Origin: Nonomuraea typhae
GTDB taxonomy: Bacteria > Actinomycetota > Actinomycetes > Streptosporangiales > Streptosporangiaceae
Reading direction: 5' to 3'
DNA: 64,000 nt
NCBI RefSeq assembly: GCF_009760925.1
Contig: NZ_VRLV01000019.1
Coordinates: 1 to 64,000 of the forward strand
In this document: piece by piece, positions 52,401-60,500 of the stretch
Layout of the letters: every line of letters begins with the position of its first letter
Position numbering within the stretch: position 1 is the first letter of the stretch
Translations under genes and position numbers: made by a program
The notes under the pieces: model-generated
What the model saw: the letters and a program-made list of their open reading frames with translations, nothing else
What the model was told of the DNA's origin: nothing
Databases searched by the model: none

Positions 52401-52910
52401 ATGAAGATCCGGCCGCTACGCGGGGAACCCGTGGGGTTGGACCTGGTGGACACCACCTGGGTGCAGCATGGGGAGGTGCTCGACCAGTTCGACTCGCCGG
52501 AGGGGGTCGAGGCGTGGCTCGCCGACCACGGGCTGCCCGGCGGGGCGGCGGCGCGTGAGCATCTGGCCGAGGCGCGGGCGGCCATGCGCGACGCGCTCGA
52601 AGGCCGGGGTCACGAAAGGCTCAACGCGGTGCTGGCCCACGGCAGCGTGCGGCCCCAGGTCGGGGCGGCCGGGCCGTACCAGGTGGTGGTGGTGGAGGAG
52701 CGCGCCCGGCAGGCGGCCTGGGTGGCCGCGGCCGACCTCGTGCGTGTGATGGGCGAGCGGCCCGACCGGGTCAAGCACTGCGCCAACCCGCGCTGCATCC
52801 TGTGGTTCCTCGACGTGAGCAAGAACGGCAGCAGGCGCTGGTGCTCGATGGAGTCGTGCGGGAACCGCGCCAAGGTCGGGCGTTTCAACGAGCGGCACCG
52901 GGGCGCATGA
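52401..52910 (+). CDS. CGNR zinc-finger (ABATE domain) regulator
   Basis: 169 residues. N-terminal ABATE domain (GEPVGLDLVDTTW) and C-terminal zinc finger C-ANPR-C...RRWCSMESCGNRAKVGRF, the CGNR signature. This family is thought to be DNA-binding regulators. The stop codon's last base begins a strong terminator hairpin. Divergent operator dyads suggest control of the hydrolase-HPP pair. Confidence 0.92.
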   Translation: MKIRPLRGEPVGLDLVDTTWVQHGEVLDQFDSPEGVEAWLADHGLPGGAAAREHLAEARAAMRDALEGRGHERLNAVLAHGSVRPQVGAAGPYQVVVVEERARQAAWVAAADLVRVMGERPDRVKHCANPRCILWFLDVSKNGSRRWCSMESCGNRAKVGRFNERHRGA

Positions 52911-52942
52911 CGAAGGGCCCGCGCGGACGGCGGGCCCTTCGT
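52910..52942. terminator. Bidirectional terminator hairpin
   Basis: ACGAAGGGCCCGC (52910-52922) pairs with GCGGGCCCTTCGT (52930-52942) around a 7-nt loop, a perfect 13-bp stem between two convergent genes. Confidence 0.85.
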
Positions 52943-52953
52943 CGCGGAGGGGG

Positions 52954-53877
52954 TCAGGGAACGACGATGGCGATCTTGCCGCGGCCGTGGCCGGTCTCCA
53001 TCTCGCGGTGCGCGTCGGCGGCCTCGGACAGCAGGTAGGTGCGGCGGATGTGGAAGCGGAAGGTGCCGTCGGCGACCTCCTGGGCGTAGCGGCCCAGGCG
53101 CTCGGCCAGCCGCTCGCCCACCGTGGTCCGGATGCCGAGCTTGGGGGCCTTCTCGTGCTCGTACAACGTGAGGATGCGGTCGCGGTCGGCCACCAGCTCG
53201 AGGGAGACGTCCAGGGCCTCGCGACCGGCGCCGTCCAGGACCGCGGTGACGCCCTCCGGGGCCAGTTCCCGCACCCGGTCGGCCAGGCCGGGGCCGTACT
53301 CCACCGGAACGGCGCCGAGCTCGCGCAGGTAGGCGTGGTTGACCGCGCGGGCGGTGCCGATGACCTTCGCGCCGCGCTTTCTGGCGATCTGTACGGCGGC
53401 GCCGCCCACCGAGCCCGCGGCCCCGTGGATCAAGAGGGTGTCTCCGGGCCGGATGGCCAGGTTGTCGATCGCGATCTCGGCGGTCTGCACGCCGGCGGTC
53501 AGCGCCCCGGCCACCTCCCAGGCCAGCCCGGCGGGCTTGGGCGCCACCGAGGTGTAGGGCACCACGGTGTACTCGGCGTAGGCGTTCAGCATGGTGAACC
53601 CCAGCACCTCATCGCCGATCGCCACCCCGGTCACGCCCTCGCCCACCTGGTCGACCACCCCGGCGAACTCGTTGCCGGGGATGCGCGGCAGCGGCGTCTC
53701 CGCGCCCTGGGGCGTCCAGCCCGCGCGCACCGCCGTGTCGTACGGCTGCACCCCGGCGGCCTTCACCCGGACCCTGACCTCGCCGGGGCCCGCCTGCGGC
53801 GCGGGCAGTTCCATGACCTTCAACACGTCGGGGCCGCCGAACTCGGCGAAGGCGGCCGCCTTCATCACATCGCTCAT
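52954..53877 (-). CDS. NADP-dependent quinone oxidoreductase-like protein
   Basis: 307 residues, zinc-free MDR family: MKAAAFAEFGGPDVLKVMEL, VKAAGVQPYDTAVRAGW, GNEFAGVVDQVG and LLIHGAAGSVGGAAVQIARK for NADPH. The ATG at 53877 follows the -10 hexamer by only 9 bp, so the transcript appears leaderless. The promoter is of the MerR/SoxR type. In Streptomyces, SoxR activates genes of this class in response to redox-active metabolites; extension to this gene is inference. Confidence 0.92.
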   Translation of the reverse strand: MSDVMKAAAFAEFGGPDVLKVMELPAPQAGPGEVRVRVKAAGVQPYDTAVRAGWTPQGAETPLPRIPGNEFAGVVDQVGEGVTGVAIGDEVLGFTMLNAYAEYTVVPYTSVAPKPAGLAWEVAGALTAGVQTAEIAIDNLAIRPGDTLLIHGAAGSVGGAAVQIARKRGAKVIGTARAVNHAYLRELGAVPVEYGPGLADRVRELAPEGVTAVLDGAGREALDVSLELVADRDRILTLYEHEKAPKLGIRTTVGERLAERLGRYAQEVADGTFRFHIRRTYLLSEAADAHREMETGHGRGKIAIVVP

Positions 53878-53885
53878 GGCACAGA

Positions 53886-53916
53886 AGCATGCAACCTCAA
53901 TCATGATTGAGGTCAA
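53886..53916 (-). promoter_or_regulatory. MerR/SoxR-type promoter with 20-bp palindrome
   Basis: On the minus strand: -35 TTGACC (53916-53911), a 19-bp spacer, -10 CATGCT (53891-53886). The spacer region is spanned by a perfect palindrome ACCTCAATCA/TGATTGAGGT (53894-53913). Over-long 19-bp spacers with a central dyad are the hallmark of promoters untwisted by MerR-family activators, and CCTCAA...TTGAGG matches the outer part of the SoxR box. Confidence 0.85.
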
Positions 53917-53977
53917 TCCGTGCAGATAAATCCGGACAAATCGCTTAAACTTCCCGCCAAAGGAAGGGCAAGCGACC

Positions 53978-54163
53978 ATGCAGAAGATCGTCCACGTCAG
54001 GCCCCTCGACGATGCCATCGGCCACGAGGAATCCCACGAGTGCCCCTGCGGACCCACAGGTCAGGGCGTGCACAACCCCGCCACGCGCAAGATGGTCGGC
54101 CTGATCTTCCACCACCACGGCCTGCAGCCCTGCCACGAGTGGGAGGCATCCGACCTGGCGTGA
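53978..54163 (+). CDS. Small conserved-looking protein with Cys/His residues
   Basis: 61 residues: MQKIVHVRPLDDAIGHEESH, then ECPCGPTGQ, and FHHHGLQPCHEWE. The three cysteines and seven histidines could bind a metal. A purine-rich AAAGGAAGGG lies about 11 nt upstream of the ATG. No family recognised, but codon use and length are consistent with a real gene; it stands alone between the oxidoreductase promoter and DUF1269. Confidence 0.7.
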   Translation: MQKIVHVRPLDDAIGHEESHECPCGPTGQGVHNPATRKMVGLIFHHHGLQPCHEWEASDLA

Positions 54164-54210
54164 GGGCCTGTGTACTATCGGTGAGGGCTCATAACGAATC
54201 GGGGGAAAGT

Positions 54211-54705
54211 ATGAGCAACCTCATCGTCGTCAGCTACCCGGACGTCACCACGGCCGAGACCGTCCGCGACCGCCTGTTCGAGCTGCAGAAGCAGAACCTC
54301 ATCACGCTCGAGGACGCCGCCATCGTCGAGCGCAAGGACGACGGCAAGATCAAGCTGCACCAGGTCACCAGCACCACGGGCATCGGCGCGGCAGGCGGCG
54401 CGCTCTGGGGCGGGCTGATCGGCCTGCTGTTCTTCATGCCCCTGCTGGGCATGGCGCTGGGCGCGGCGGCGGGCGCCGCCGGGGGCGCGCTCACCGACGT
54501 CGGCGTCAACGACGACTTCATGAAGGAACTCGGGGAGAAGATGGCCCCCGGCACCGCCGCCCTCTTCCTGCTCGTCGTCCAGAGCACGCCGGACAAGGTC
54601 ATCGAGCAGGTCGCGCCGTACGGTGGCGAGATCATCAAGACCTCGCTCAGCACCGAGGACGAGAAGCACCTCAAGGAGACCGTGGCTGCGGCCAGACAGA
54701 CCTGA
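54211..54705 (+). CDS. DUF1269 family membrane-associated protein
   Basis: 164 residues. SNLIVVSYPDVTTAETVRDR at the start, then a glycine-rich double hydrophobic segment (about 50-92, GIGAAGGALWGGLIGLLFFM) and a soluble end (TPDKVIEQVAPYGGEIIKTS). This is the DUF1269 pattern of bacterial stress-related membrane proteins. GGGGGAAAG lies just upstream of the ATG. It has its own terminator, so it is separate from the flotillin operon that follows. Confidence 0.88.
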   Translation: MSNLIVVSYPDVTTAETVRDRLFELQKQNLITLEDAAIVERKDDGKIKLHQVTSTTGIGAAGGALWGGLIGLLFFMPLLGMALGAAAGAAGGALTDVGVNDDFMKELGEKMAPGTAALFLLVVQSTPDKVIEQVAPYGGEIIKTSLSTEDEKHLKETVAAARQT

Positions 54706-54718
54706 GCACCTGCGCCTC

Positions 54719-54753
54719 GAAGGAGCGACCGGAGCGGTTCCGGTCGCTCCTTC
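54719..54753 (+). terminator. Intrinsic terminator of the DUF1269 gene
   Basis: Perfect 15-bp stem: left arm 54719-54733 (GAAGGAGCGACCGGA), right arm 54739-54753, loop GCGGT. The right arm ends in CCTTC followed by TCGC. It lies 13 bp after the DUF1269 stop. Confidence 0.85.
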
Positions 54754-54841
54754 TCGCGTGTGCGTGTCGCTCCCTCGTGTGGACGACACCGCAAACCTGC
54801 CCAAGTCCGGAACTTTCCGCTTTACTTCGTCTTTATCTGTA

Positions 54842-54847
54842 TATAGT
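54842..54847 (+). promoter_or_regulatory. Probable -10 element of the flotillin operon promoter
   Basis: TATAGT lies in an AT-rich run unusual for this genome (about 54815-54850), 28 bp upstream of the first ATG of the operon. No clear -35 is seen at 17 bp (GCTTTA). Because a terminator lies upstream, transcription of the three-gene operon must start near here. Confidence 0.45.
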
Positions 54848-54874
54848 CCGATCCGGGGGAGTTCGATCAGGGGG

Positions 54875-55435
54875 ATGATGACCGAGTTCTTACACGCCGT
54901 GCTGGGATTTCCGACTGTCCTCTTCAGCTTTCTGCTCGTGGTCGTGATCGGCTACTGGATAGCCGCCTTGACCGGGCTGCTGGACCTCGATGACGTCGAC
55001 GCCTCCTGGCTCGGACTGGCCGGCGTGCCCGCCGGAGCCACGCTGTCCATCGTGATCGTCCTCGGCTGGCTGCTCAGCCTCATCGGCGGGCAGTTGGTGA
55101 CCGGGCTGCCCCTTCAGCTCGCCGTGCTCATCGTGGCCCTGGCCGGCGGCTGGTCCGGCGCCCGCCTGCTGGTCAGCCCCTTGCGCCGCCTGTATCCCGA
55201 CGACCGCGCGCCCTCGCGGCACGACTTCGTCGGCCGGCACTGCGTCATCCGCACCGGACAGGCCACCCCCGACTTCGGCCAGGCCGAGGTCACCGCCGCC
55301 GACGGGTCCTCTGCCGTCATCCAGGTCAGGACGACCGGAGACGACCGCCTGGCCCGCGGCGACAACGCCCTCATCTTCGACTATTCCCCCGACGGGGAAA
55401 TCTTCCTGGTCATGCCCTACGAAAGGGATCACTGA
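54875..55435 (+). CDS. YqiJ-like membrane protein with OB-fold domain
   Basis: 186 residues: two to three membrane helices in the first 105 residues (FLHAVLGFPTVLFSFLLVVV, LSIVIVLGWLLSLIGGQLV, LQLAVLIVALAGGWSGARLL), then an OB-fold region (FVGRHCVIRTGQATPDFGQA through VIQVRTTGDDRLARGDNALI). This matches the YqiJ group, NfeD-related partners of flotillins. ATG 54878, 3 bp later, is equally possible. The TGA overlaps the flotillin ATG by one base. Confidence 0.82.
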   Translation: MMTEFLHAVLGFPTVLFSFLLVVVIGYWIAALTGLLDLDDVDASWLGLAGVPAGATLSIVIVLGWLLSLIGGQLVTGLPLQLAVLIVALAGGWSGARLLVSPLRRLYPDDRAPSRHDFVGRHCVIRTGQATPDFGQAEVTAADGSSAVIQVRTTGDDRLARGDNALIFDYSPDGEIFLVMPYERDH

Positions 55436-57519
55436 TGGGTGTCATCTCCACCGGCCTCGCCATCGCGCTGGCCGTAGCCCTCCTTGTCGTCATCGCCCTC
55501 CTGGTCGTCATCAGCCGCCTGTTCCGCAAGGTCGAGCAGGGCAAGGCACTGATCATTTCCAAGATCAACCGGGTCGACGTGACGTTCACCGGCGCTGTGG
55601 TGCTGCCCGTCATTCACAAGTCCGAGATCATGGACATCTCGGTGAAGACCATGGAGATCGTCAGGTCCGGCCGCGAGGGCCTGATCTGCCGCGACAACAT
55701 CAGGGCCGACATCCGCATCACGTTCTTCGTCCGGGTCAACAAGACCGCCGAGGACGTCATCAAGGTGGCCCAGGCCATCGGCACCGCCCGCGCCAGCGAC
55801 GAAGGAACGTTGCAAGAACTGTTCAACGCCAAGTTCTCCGAGGCGCTGAAGACCGCCGGCAAGCACCTCGACTTCGTCGACCTCTACACCAAGCGCGACG
55901 AGTTCCGCGACGAGATCGTCCGCCTCATCGGCACCGACCTCAACGGCTACAGCCTCGAGGACGCCGCCATCGACTACCTGGAGCAGACGCCGCTGGCCGC
56001 GCTGGACAAGTCCAACATCCTCGACGCGCAGGGCATCCGCAAGATCACCGAGCTCACGGCCCTCGAGCACGTGCGGACCAACGAGTTCCAGCGCGCCGAG
56101 GAGAAGGAGATCACCCGGCAGAACGTCGACGCCCGCGAGGCCATCCTGGAGCTGCAGCGCCGCCAGGCCGACGCCGAGATCAAGCAGAAGCGCGAGATCG
56201 AGACCACCCGCGCCCGCGAGGAGGCCGAGACCACCCGCGTCCAGGCCGAGGAGCGGCTCAAGGCGCAGGCCGCCCAGATCAAGACCGACGAGCAGCTCGG
56301 CGTCCACAACGAGAACCGCGCCCGCGAGGTGGCCGTCGCCGAGAAGAACAAGGAACGCGTCATCGCGATCGAGACCGAGCGGATCGAGAAGGACCGCATG
56401 CTCGAGGTCATCGCCCGCGAGCGCGAGACCGAGCTGACCCGCATCGCCAAGGACAAGGAGGTCGAGACCGAGAAGCGCTCGATCGCCGAGGTCGTGCGCG
56501 AGCGCATCGCGGTCGAGAAGACCGTCGCCGAGCAGGAGGAGAACATCAAGCGGCTGCGCGCGGTCGAGGAGGCCGAGCGCCTGCGCCAGACCACGATCAT
56601 CGCCGCCGAGGCCGAGGCCCAGGAGAACCTGGTCAAGGACATCAAGGCCGCCGAGGCCGCGGAAGCCGCCTCGAAGTTCCGGGCCCGCGAGGAACTCGTG
56701 CTCGCCGAGGCCCGCCAGCAGGCCGCCGACCTCGACGCCCGCGCCAAGATCCGGCTCGCGGAGGGCATCCAGGCCGAGACGGCCGCGGCCGGCCTGGCCG
56801 AGGTGCAGGTGCGCGAGCGCGACGCCGAGGCGATCGAGAAGGTCGGCCGCGCCGAGGCGCTGGTGCTCAGCGAGCGGCTGCGCGCCGAGGCCGACGGCGC
56901 CAAGGCGATGGCGCTGGTCGAAGGCGACAGGCTCAAGGCCAGGGCGGAAGGCGAGCAGGCGCTCGCCCTCGCCGAGGCCGCCGCGGTGGGCGAGAAGCTC
57001 AAGGCCGAGGCAGAGGGTCTGACCGACAAGGCCGCCGCGCTGGCCGCGCTCGACGAGGCGTCGCGGGCGCACGAGGAGTACCGCCTGCGGCTGGAGGCCG
57101 ACAAGGAGATCCACCTCAAGCGCATCGAGGTGCAGGCGCAGGTCGCCGAGTCGCAGGCCAGCGTGCTGGCGGCCGGCCTGGCCAAGGCCGACATCGACAT
57201 CGTGGGCGGGGAGACGATGTTCTTCGACAAGGTCGTCGGCTCGATCACCGCGGGCAAGGCGGTCGACGGGTTCGTGGAGCACTCGGCCATCACCAGGACG
57301 CTGGCCGAGCCGTACCTGAACGGGACGGCGAGCCTGCCCGCGGACCTCGCGGCCGTCCTCGGCGGGGTGCGCACCGAGGACCTCAAGAACATCACCGTCT
57401 CGGCGCTGCTCATGCAGCTCATCCAGAGCGGCGGCCCGGAGGGCAAGCTCAACGAGCTGCTGGAGACCGCGCGCAGGCTCGGCGTGGCCGACTCCTCGGT
57501 CGCCGCGCTGAAGGTCTGA
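55435..57519 (+). CDS. Flotillin-like SPFH-domain protein (YqiK type)
   Basis: 694 residues. One N-terminal membrane anchor (about 7-27), SPFH/band-7 domain (about 30-200), then a very long charged, alanine/glutamate-rich coiled coil (about 210-600), and a C-terminal hydrophobic-patterned segment from about 560 (AGLAKADIDIVGGETMFFDK) that resembles flotillin oligomerisation tails. Flotillins form large cage- or raft-like scaffolds in the membrane. The start codon overlaps the stop of the OB-fold protein (TGATG), so the two are made together, and the giant ATPase starts 4 bp downstream. Confidence 0.93.
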   Translation: MGVISTGLAIALAVALLVVIALLVVISRLFRKVEQGKALIISKINRVDVTFTGAVVLPVIHKSEIMDISVKTMEIVRSGREGLICRDNIRADIRITFFVRVNKTAEDVIKVAQAIGTARASDEGTLQELFNAKFSEALKTAGKHLDFVDLYTKRDEFRDEIVRLIGTDLNGYSLEDAAIDYLEQTPLAALDKSNILDAQGIRKITELTALEHVRTNEFQRAEEKEITRQNVDAREAILELQRRQADAEIKQKREIETTRAREEAETTRVQAEERLKAQAAQIKTDEQLGVHNENRAREVAVAEKNKERVIAIETERIEKDRMLEVIARERETELTRIAKDKEVETEKRSIAEVVRERIAVEKTVAEQEENIKRLRAVEEAERLRQTTIIAAEAEAQENLVKDIKAAEAAEAASKFRAREELVLAEARQQAADLDARAKIRLAEGIQAETAAAGLAEVQVRERDAEAIEKVGRAEALVLSERLRAEADGAKAMALVEGDRLKARAEGEQALALAEAAAVGEKLKAEAEGLTDKAAALAALDEASRAHEEYRLRLEADKEIHLKRIEVQAQVAESQASVLAAGLAKADIDIVGGETMFFDKVVGSITAGKAVDGFVEHSAITRTLAEPYLNGTASLPADLAAVLGGVRTEDLKNITVSALLMQLIQSGGPEGKLNELLETARRLGVADSSVAALKV

Positions 57520-57523
57520 GGCC

Positions 57524-60500
57524 GTGGCGGACCTAGAGGCGGGCACCTATGAGGTGCTCAGAAACCGGCTCCAGGCGCAGGCCAAGGTGCTGGCGCAGGC
57601 CGCCGAGACGGTCAACGCCGAACGGCTGAAGGTCTTCGGCGGCGCCGAGCTCACCCTGCTGGGCACCGAGCGGATCAGGACCGAGAACAACTGCGTGCCC
57701 CGGGACATCGTCTCGGTGGGCGAGGTGATGGTCTTCGGCTACAACGTCTTCATCGGGCTCAAGCCGGAGACGGCTGTGGACGACGTGTTCGCCGTCCACA
57801 GGTTCACGCGTGACGGCGAATCCTTCCGCTTCGATCCGGCACAGTGGGGTGCGCTCACCGACCCCGCGTTCCGGAAGGACTTCGCCGAGTTGTACCGGTA
57901 CTACAAGGAGACGCGCCTGCACACCCTGCGCCGGGTCGAGGGCAAGCTGCTGGCCGTCTTCCAGGCCGGGCCGAGCGACACCAAGGTCCTGCGCTGGGAC
58001 CTGTCCGGCAAATATCTCGACAACCGCGGCGAGCGCGACCACGTCTTCCCGCCCTCCCACGACTTCGAGTGGATCCCCACCACCCGCGACGACCACGTCC
58101 TCGGCCGCCATCCCCACATCTCCATCGAGGGCGAGGTCTTCGTCGAGACCGTCGGCGGCGACCTCACCATCAAGGTCGAGGACAACACCGAGAGCGGCCA
58201 CGGCATCTACAACGAGCCGGTCACCGAGGCGCTGCAGTCGCTGGCCGACGCCGACGTCTCCTACGCCCGGGTGGGGCCGCTCATCCTGCTGCGCATCCGC
58301 CCCTACAAGGAGCCCGACTGGCGCCACCTGGTGTTCAACACCCGTACCAAGGCGGTCGTCCGGCTCGACGGCATCGGCCAGGCGTGCCAGCGGCTGCCCG
58401 AGGACCAGGGGCTGATCTTCCCCGGCGGCTATTACCTCGCCACCGGGGCCAGCAAGACCTTCGACACCGACGTCACCGACCTCGAGTTCGAGCGCGTGGT
58501 CCGCTCGCCCAACGGGGAGGACGTCCTCTACGTCTTCCACGCCCGGGGCGACGGCCGCTCGCTGCTGCTGCCGTACAACGTGATCAGGAAGGAGGTGGCC
58601 AACCCCATCCCGTGCCACGGGTTCAGCCTGTTCGACGACGGCACGATGGTGGTCTTCCGGGCCGTCTCCGACGAGCCCACCCGGGTCCACCCGATGCAGG
58701 TGTGGCAGACGCCGTACGTCTCCGACACCTACGCCGCCGCCCAGCCCACCGGCACCGGCCCGCTGGAGCGCATCGGCAACGCCGAGCTGGTGCGCGGCAT
58801 CTCCGACGCCCTGTCCGTGGCGCGCATGGTCGAGGAGATGGCGCCCTCGGCCGCCACCTTCGAGGCGCTGATCGCCGCCTGCACGCGGGCCGCCGACCAC
58901 TACCACTGGCTCGGCGAGCACGGCCTGCGCGAGCCGCTGGCCGACGTCCGCGCCACCGCCGAGCAGGTGCTCGACGAGTACGAAAACGTCGAGCAGCTCA
59001 CCGCCCAGGCCGCCGCCGCGCTGGCCACCGCCGCCGGGGAGACCACCCAGCTCGTACGGCAGGCCCGGGGCGACCTGCCGGCGACCGCCGACGCGTGGGT
59101 CAGCCTGCTGGCCACGCTCCGGCGGGCCCAGGGCAGGCTGGTGACGCTGCGCGAGGTCCGCTACGTCGACCTCGGCGCACTCGACACGCTCTCCGGCGAA
59201 CTGGCCGCCGAGCTCAAGGACACCGGCTCGCGGGCGGTGGAGTTCCTACGCGGCCAGGACGCCTTCACCGGCTACCACGAGGCGGTCGGCCGCCTGGCCG
59301 CCGACGCGGCGGCGATCGCCAGCGTGGCCGACGCCGCCCCGGTGGCCGAGCGCCTGGCCGCGCAGGCCGAGGGGCTCGAGGTCGTCACCGAGGTGGTCGG
59401 CTCGCTCGACATCGCCGACGCCACCGTGCGCACCTCGATCCTGGAGCGCATCGCCGAGGTGCTGGGCGAGGTCAACCGCGCCCGCGCCGTGCTGGACGGC
59501 AGGCGCAAGGAACTCCAGGCCACCGAGGGCAGAGCTGCCTTCGCCGCCGAGTTCGCGCTGCTCGGCCAGGCGATCACCGGCGCGCTGGCCATGGCCGACA
59601 CCCCCGAGCGCTGCGACGAGCAGCTCGGCCGCCTCATGCTCCAGCTCGAAAACCTCGAATCCCGCTTCGGCGAGTTCGACGACTTCGCCGCCCAGCTCAC
59701 CACCAAGCGCGAGGACGTCTACGAGGCGTTCTCCGCCCGCAAGCAGAGCCAGCTCGACGAGCGCGCCCGCCGCGCCGACCGGGTCTTCGCCTCGGCCGAA
59801 CGCATCCTGTCCAGCGTCGCCAGGCGGGTGTCCACGCTGGCCTCGCTGGACGAGGTCAACACCTACTTCGCCACCGACCCGATGGTGGCCAAGCTGCGCT
59901 CGGTCTCGGCCGAACTCCGCGCCCTGGGCGACCCGGTCCGCGCGGAGGAGCTGGACGGCCGGATCAAGTCCGCCCAGCAGGAGGCCGGCCGTGCCCTGCG
60001 CGACCGCCTCGACCTGTTCGACGAAGGCGGCGAGACGCTGCGGCTGGGCCGGCACCGCTTCGCCGTCAACACCCAGCCGATCGACCTCACGCTGGTGCCC
60101 CACGACGGCGCCCTGCACTTCGCCATCACCGGCACCGACTACCGCGCCCCGGTCCCCGGCTCCTTCGCCGACACCCGCCCCTTCTGGGACCAGCTCCTGG
60201 TCTCGGAAACCCCCGACGTCTACCGCGCCGAGCACCTCGCCGCCTCCCTCCTCGACACCGTCCCCCCGGGCGCCGACCTGGCGGATCTGGTCCGGCGGGC
60301 CGCCGAGGAACGCTACGACGAGGGCTACGAGCGCGGCGTCCACGACCACGACGCCACGCTCATCCTCGATACGCTGATCCGCCTGCGCGACGGCGCCGGA
60401 CTGCTCCGCTACTCCCCGGCCGCCCGGGCGGCGGCCCAGCTCTTCTGGACCTTCGAAACCTCCGAGGTTTCACGTAAAACATTCACCACCAGAGCGTCAT

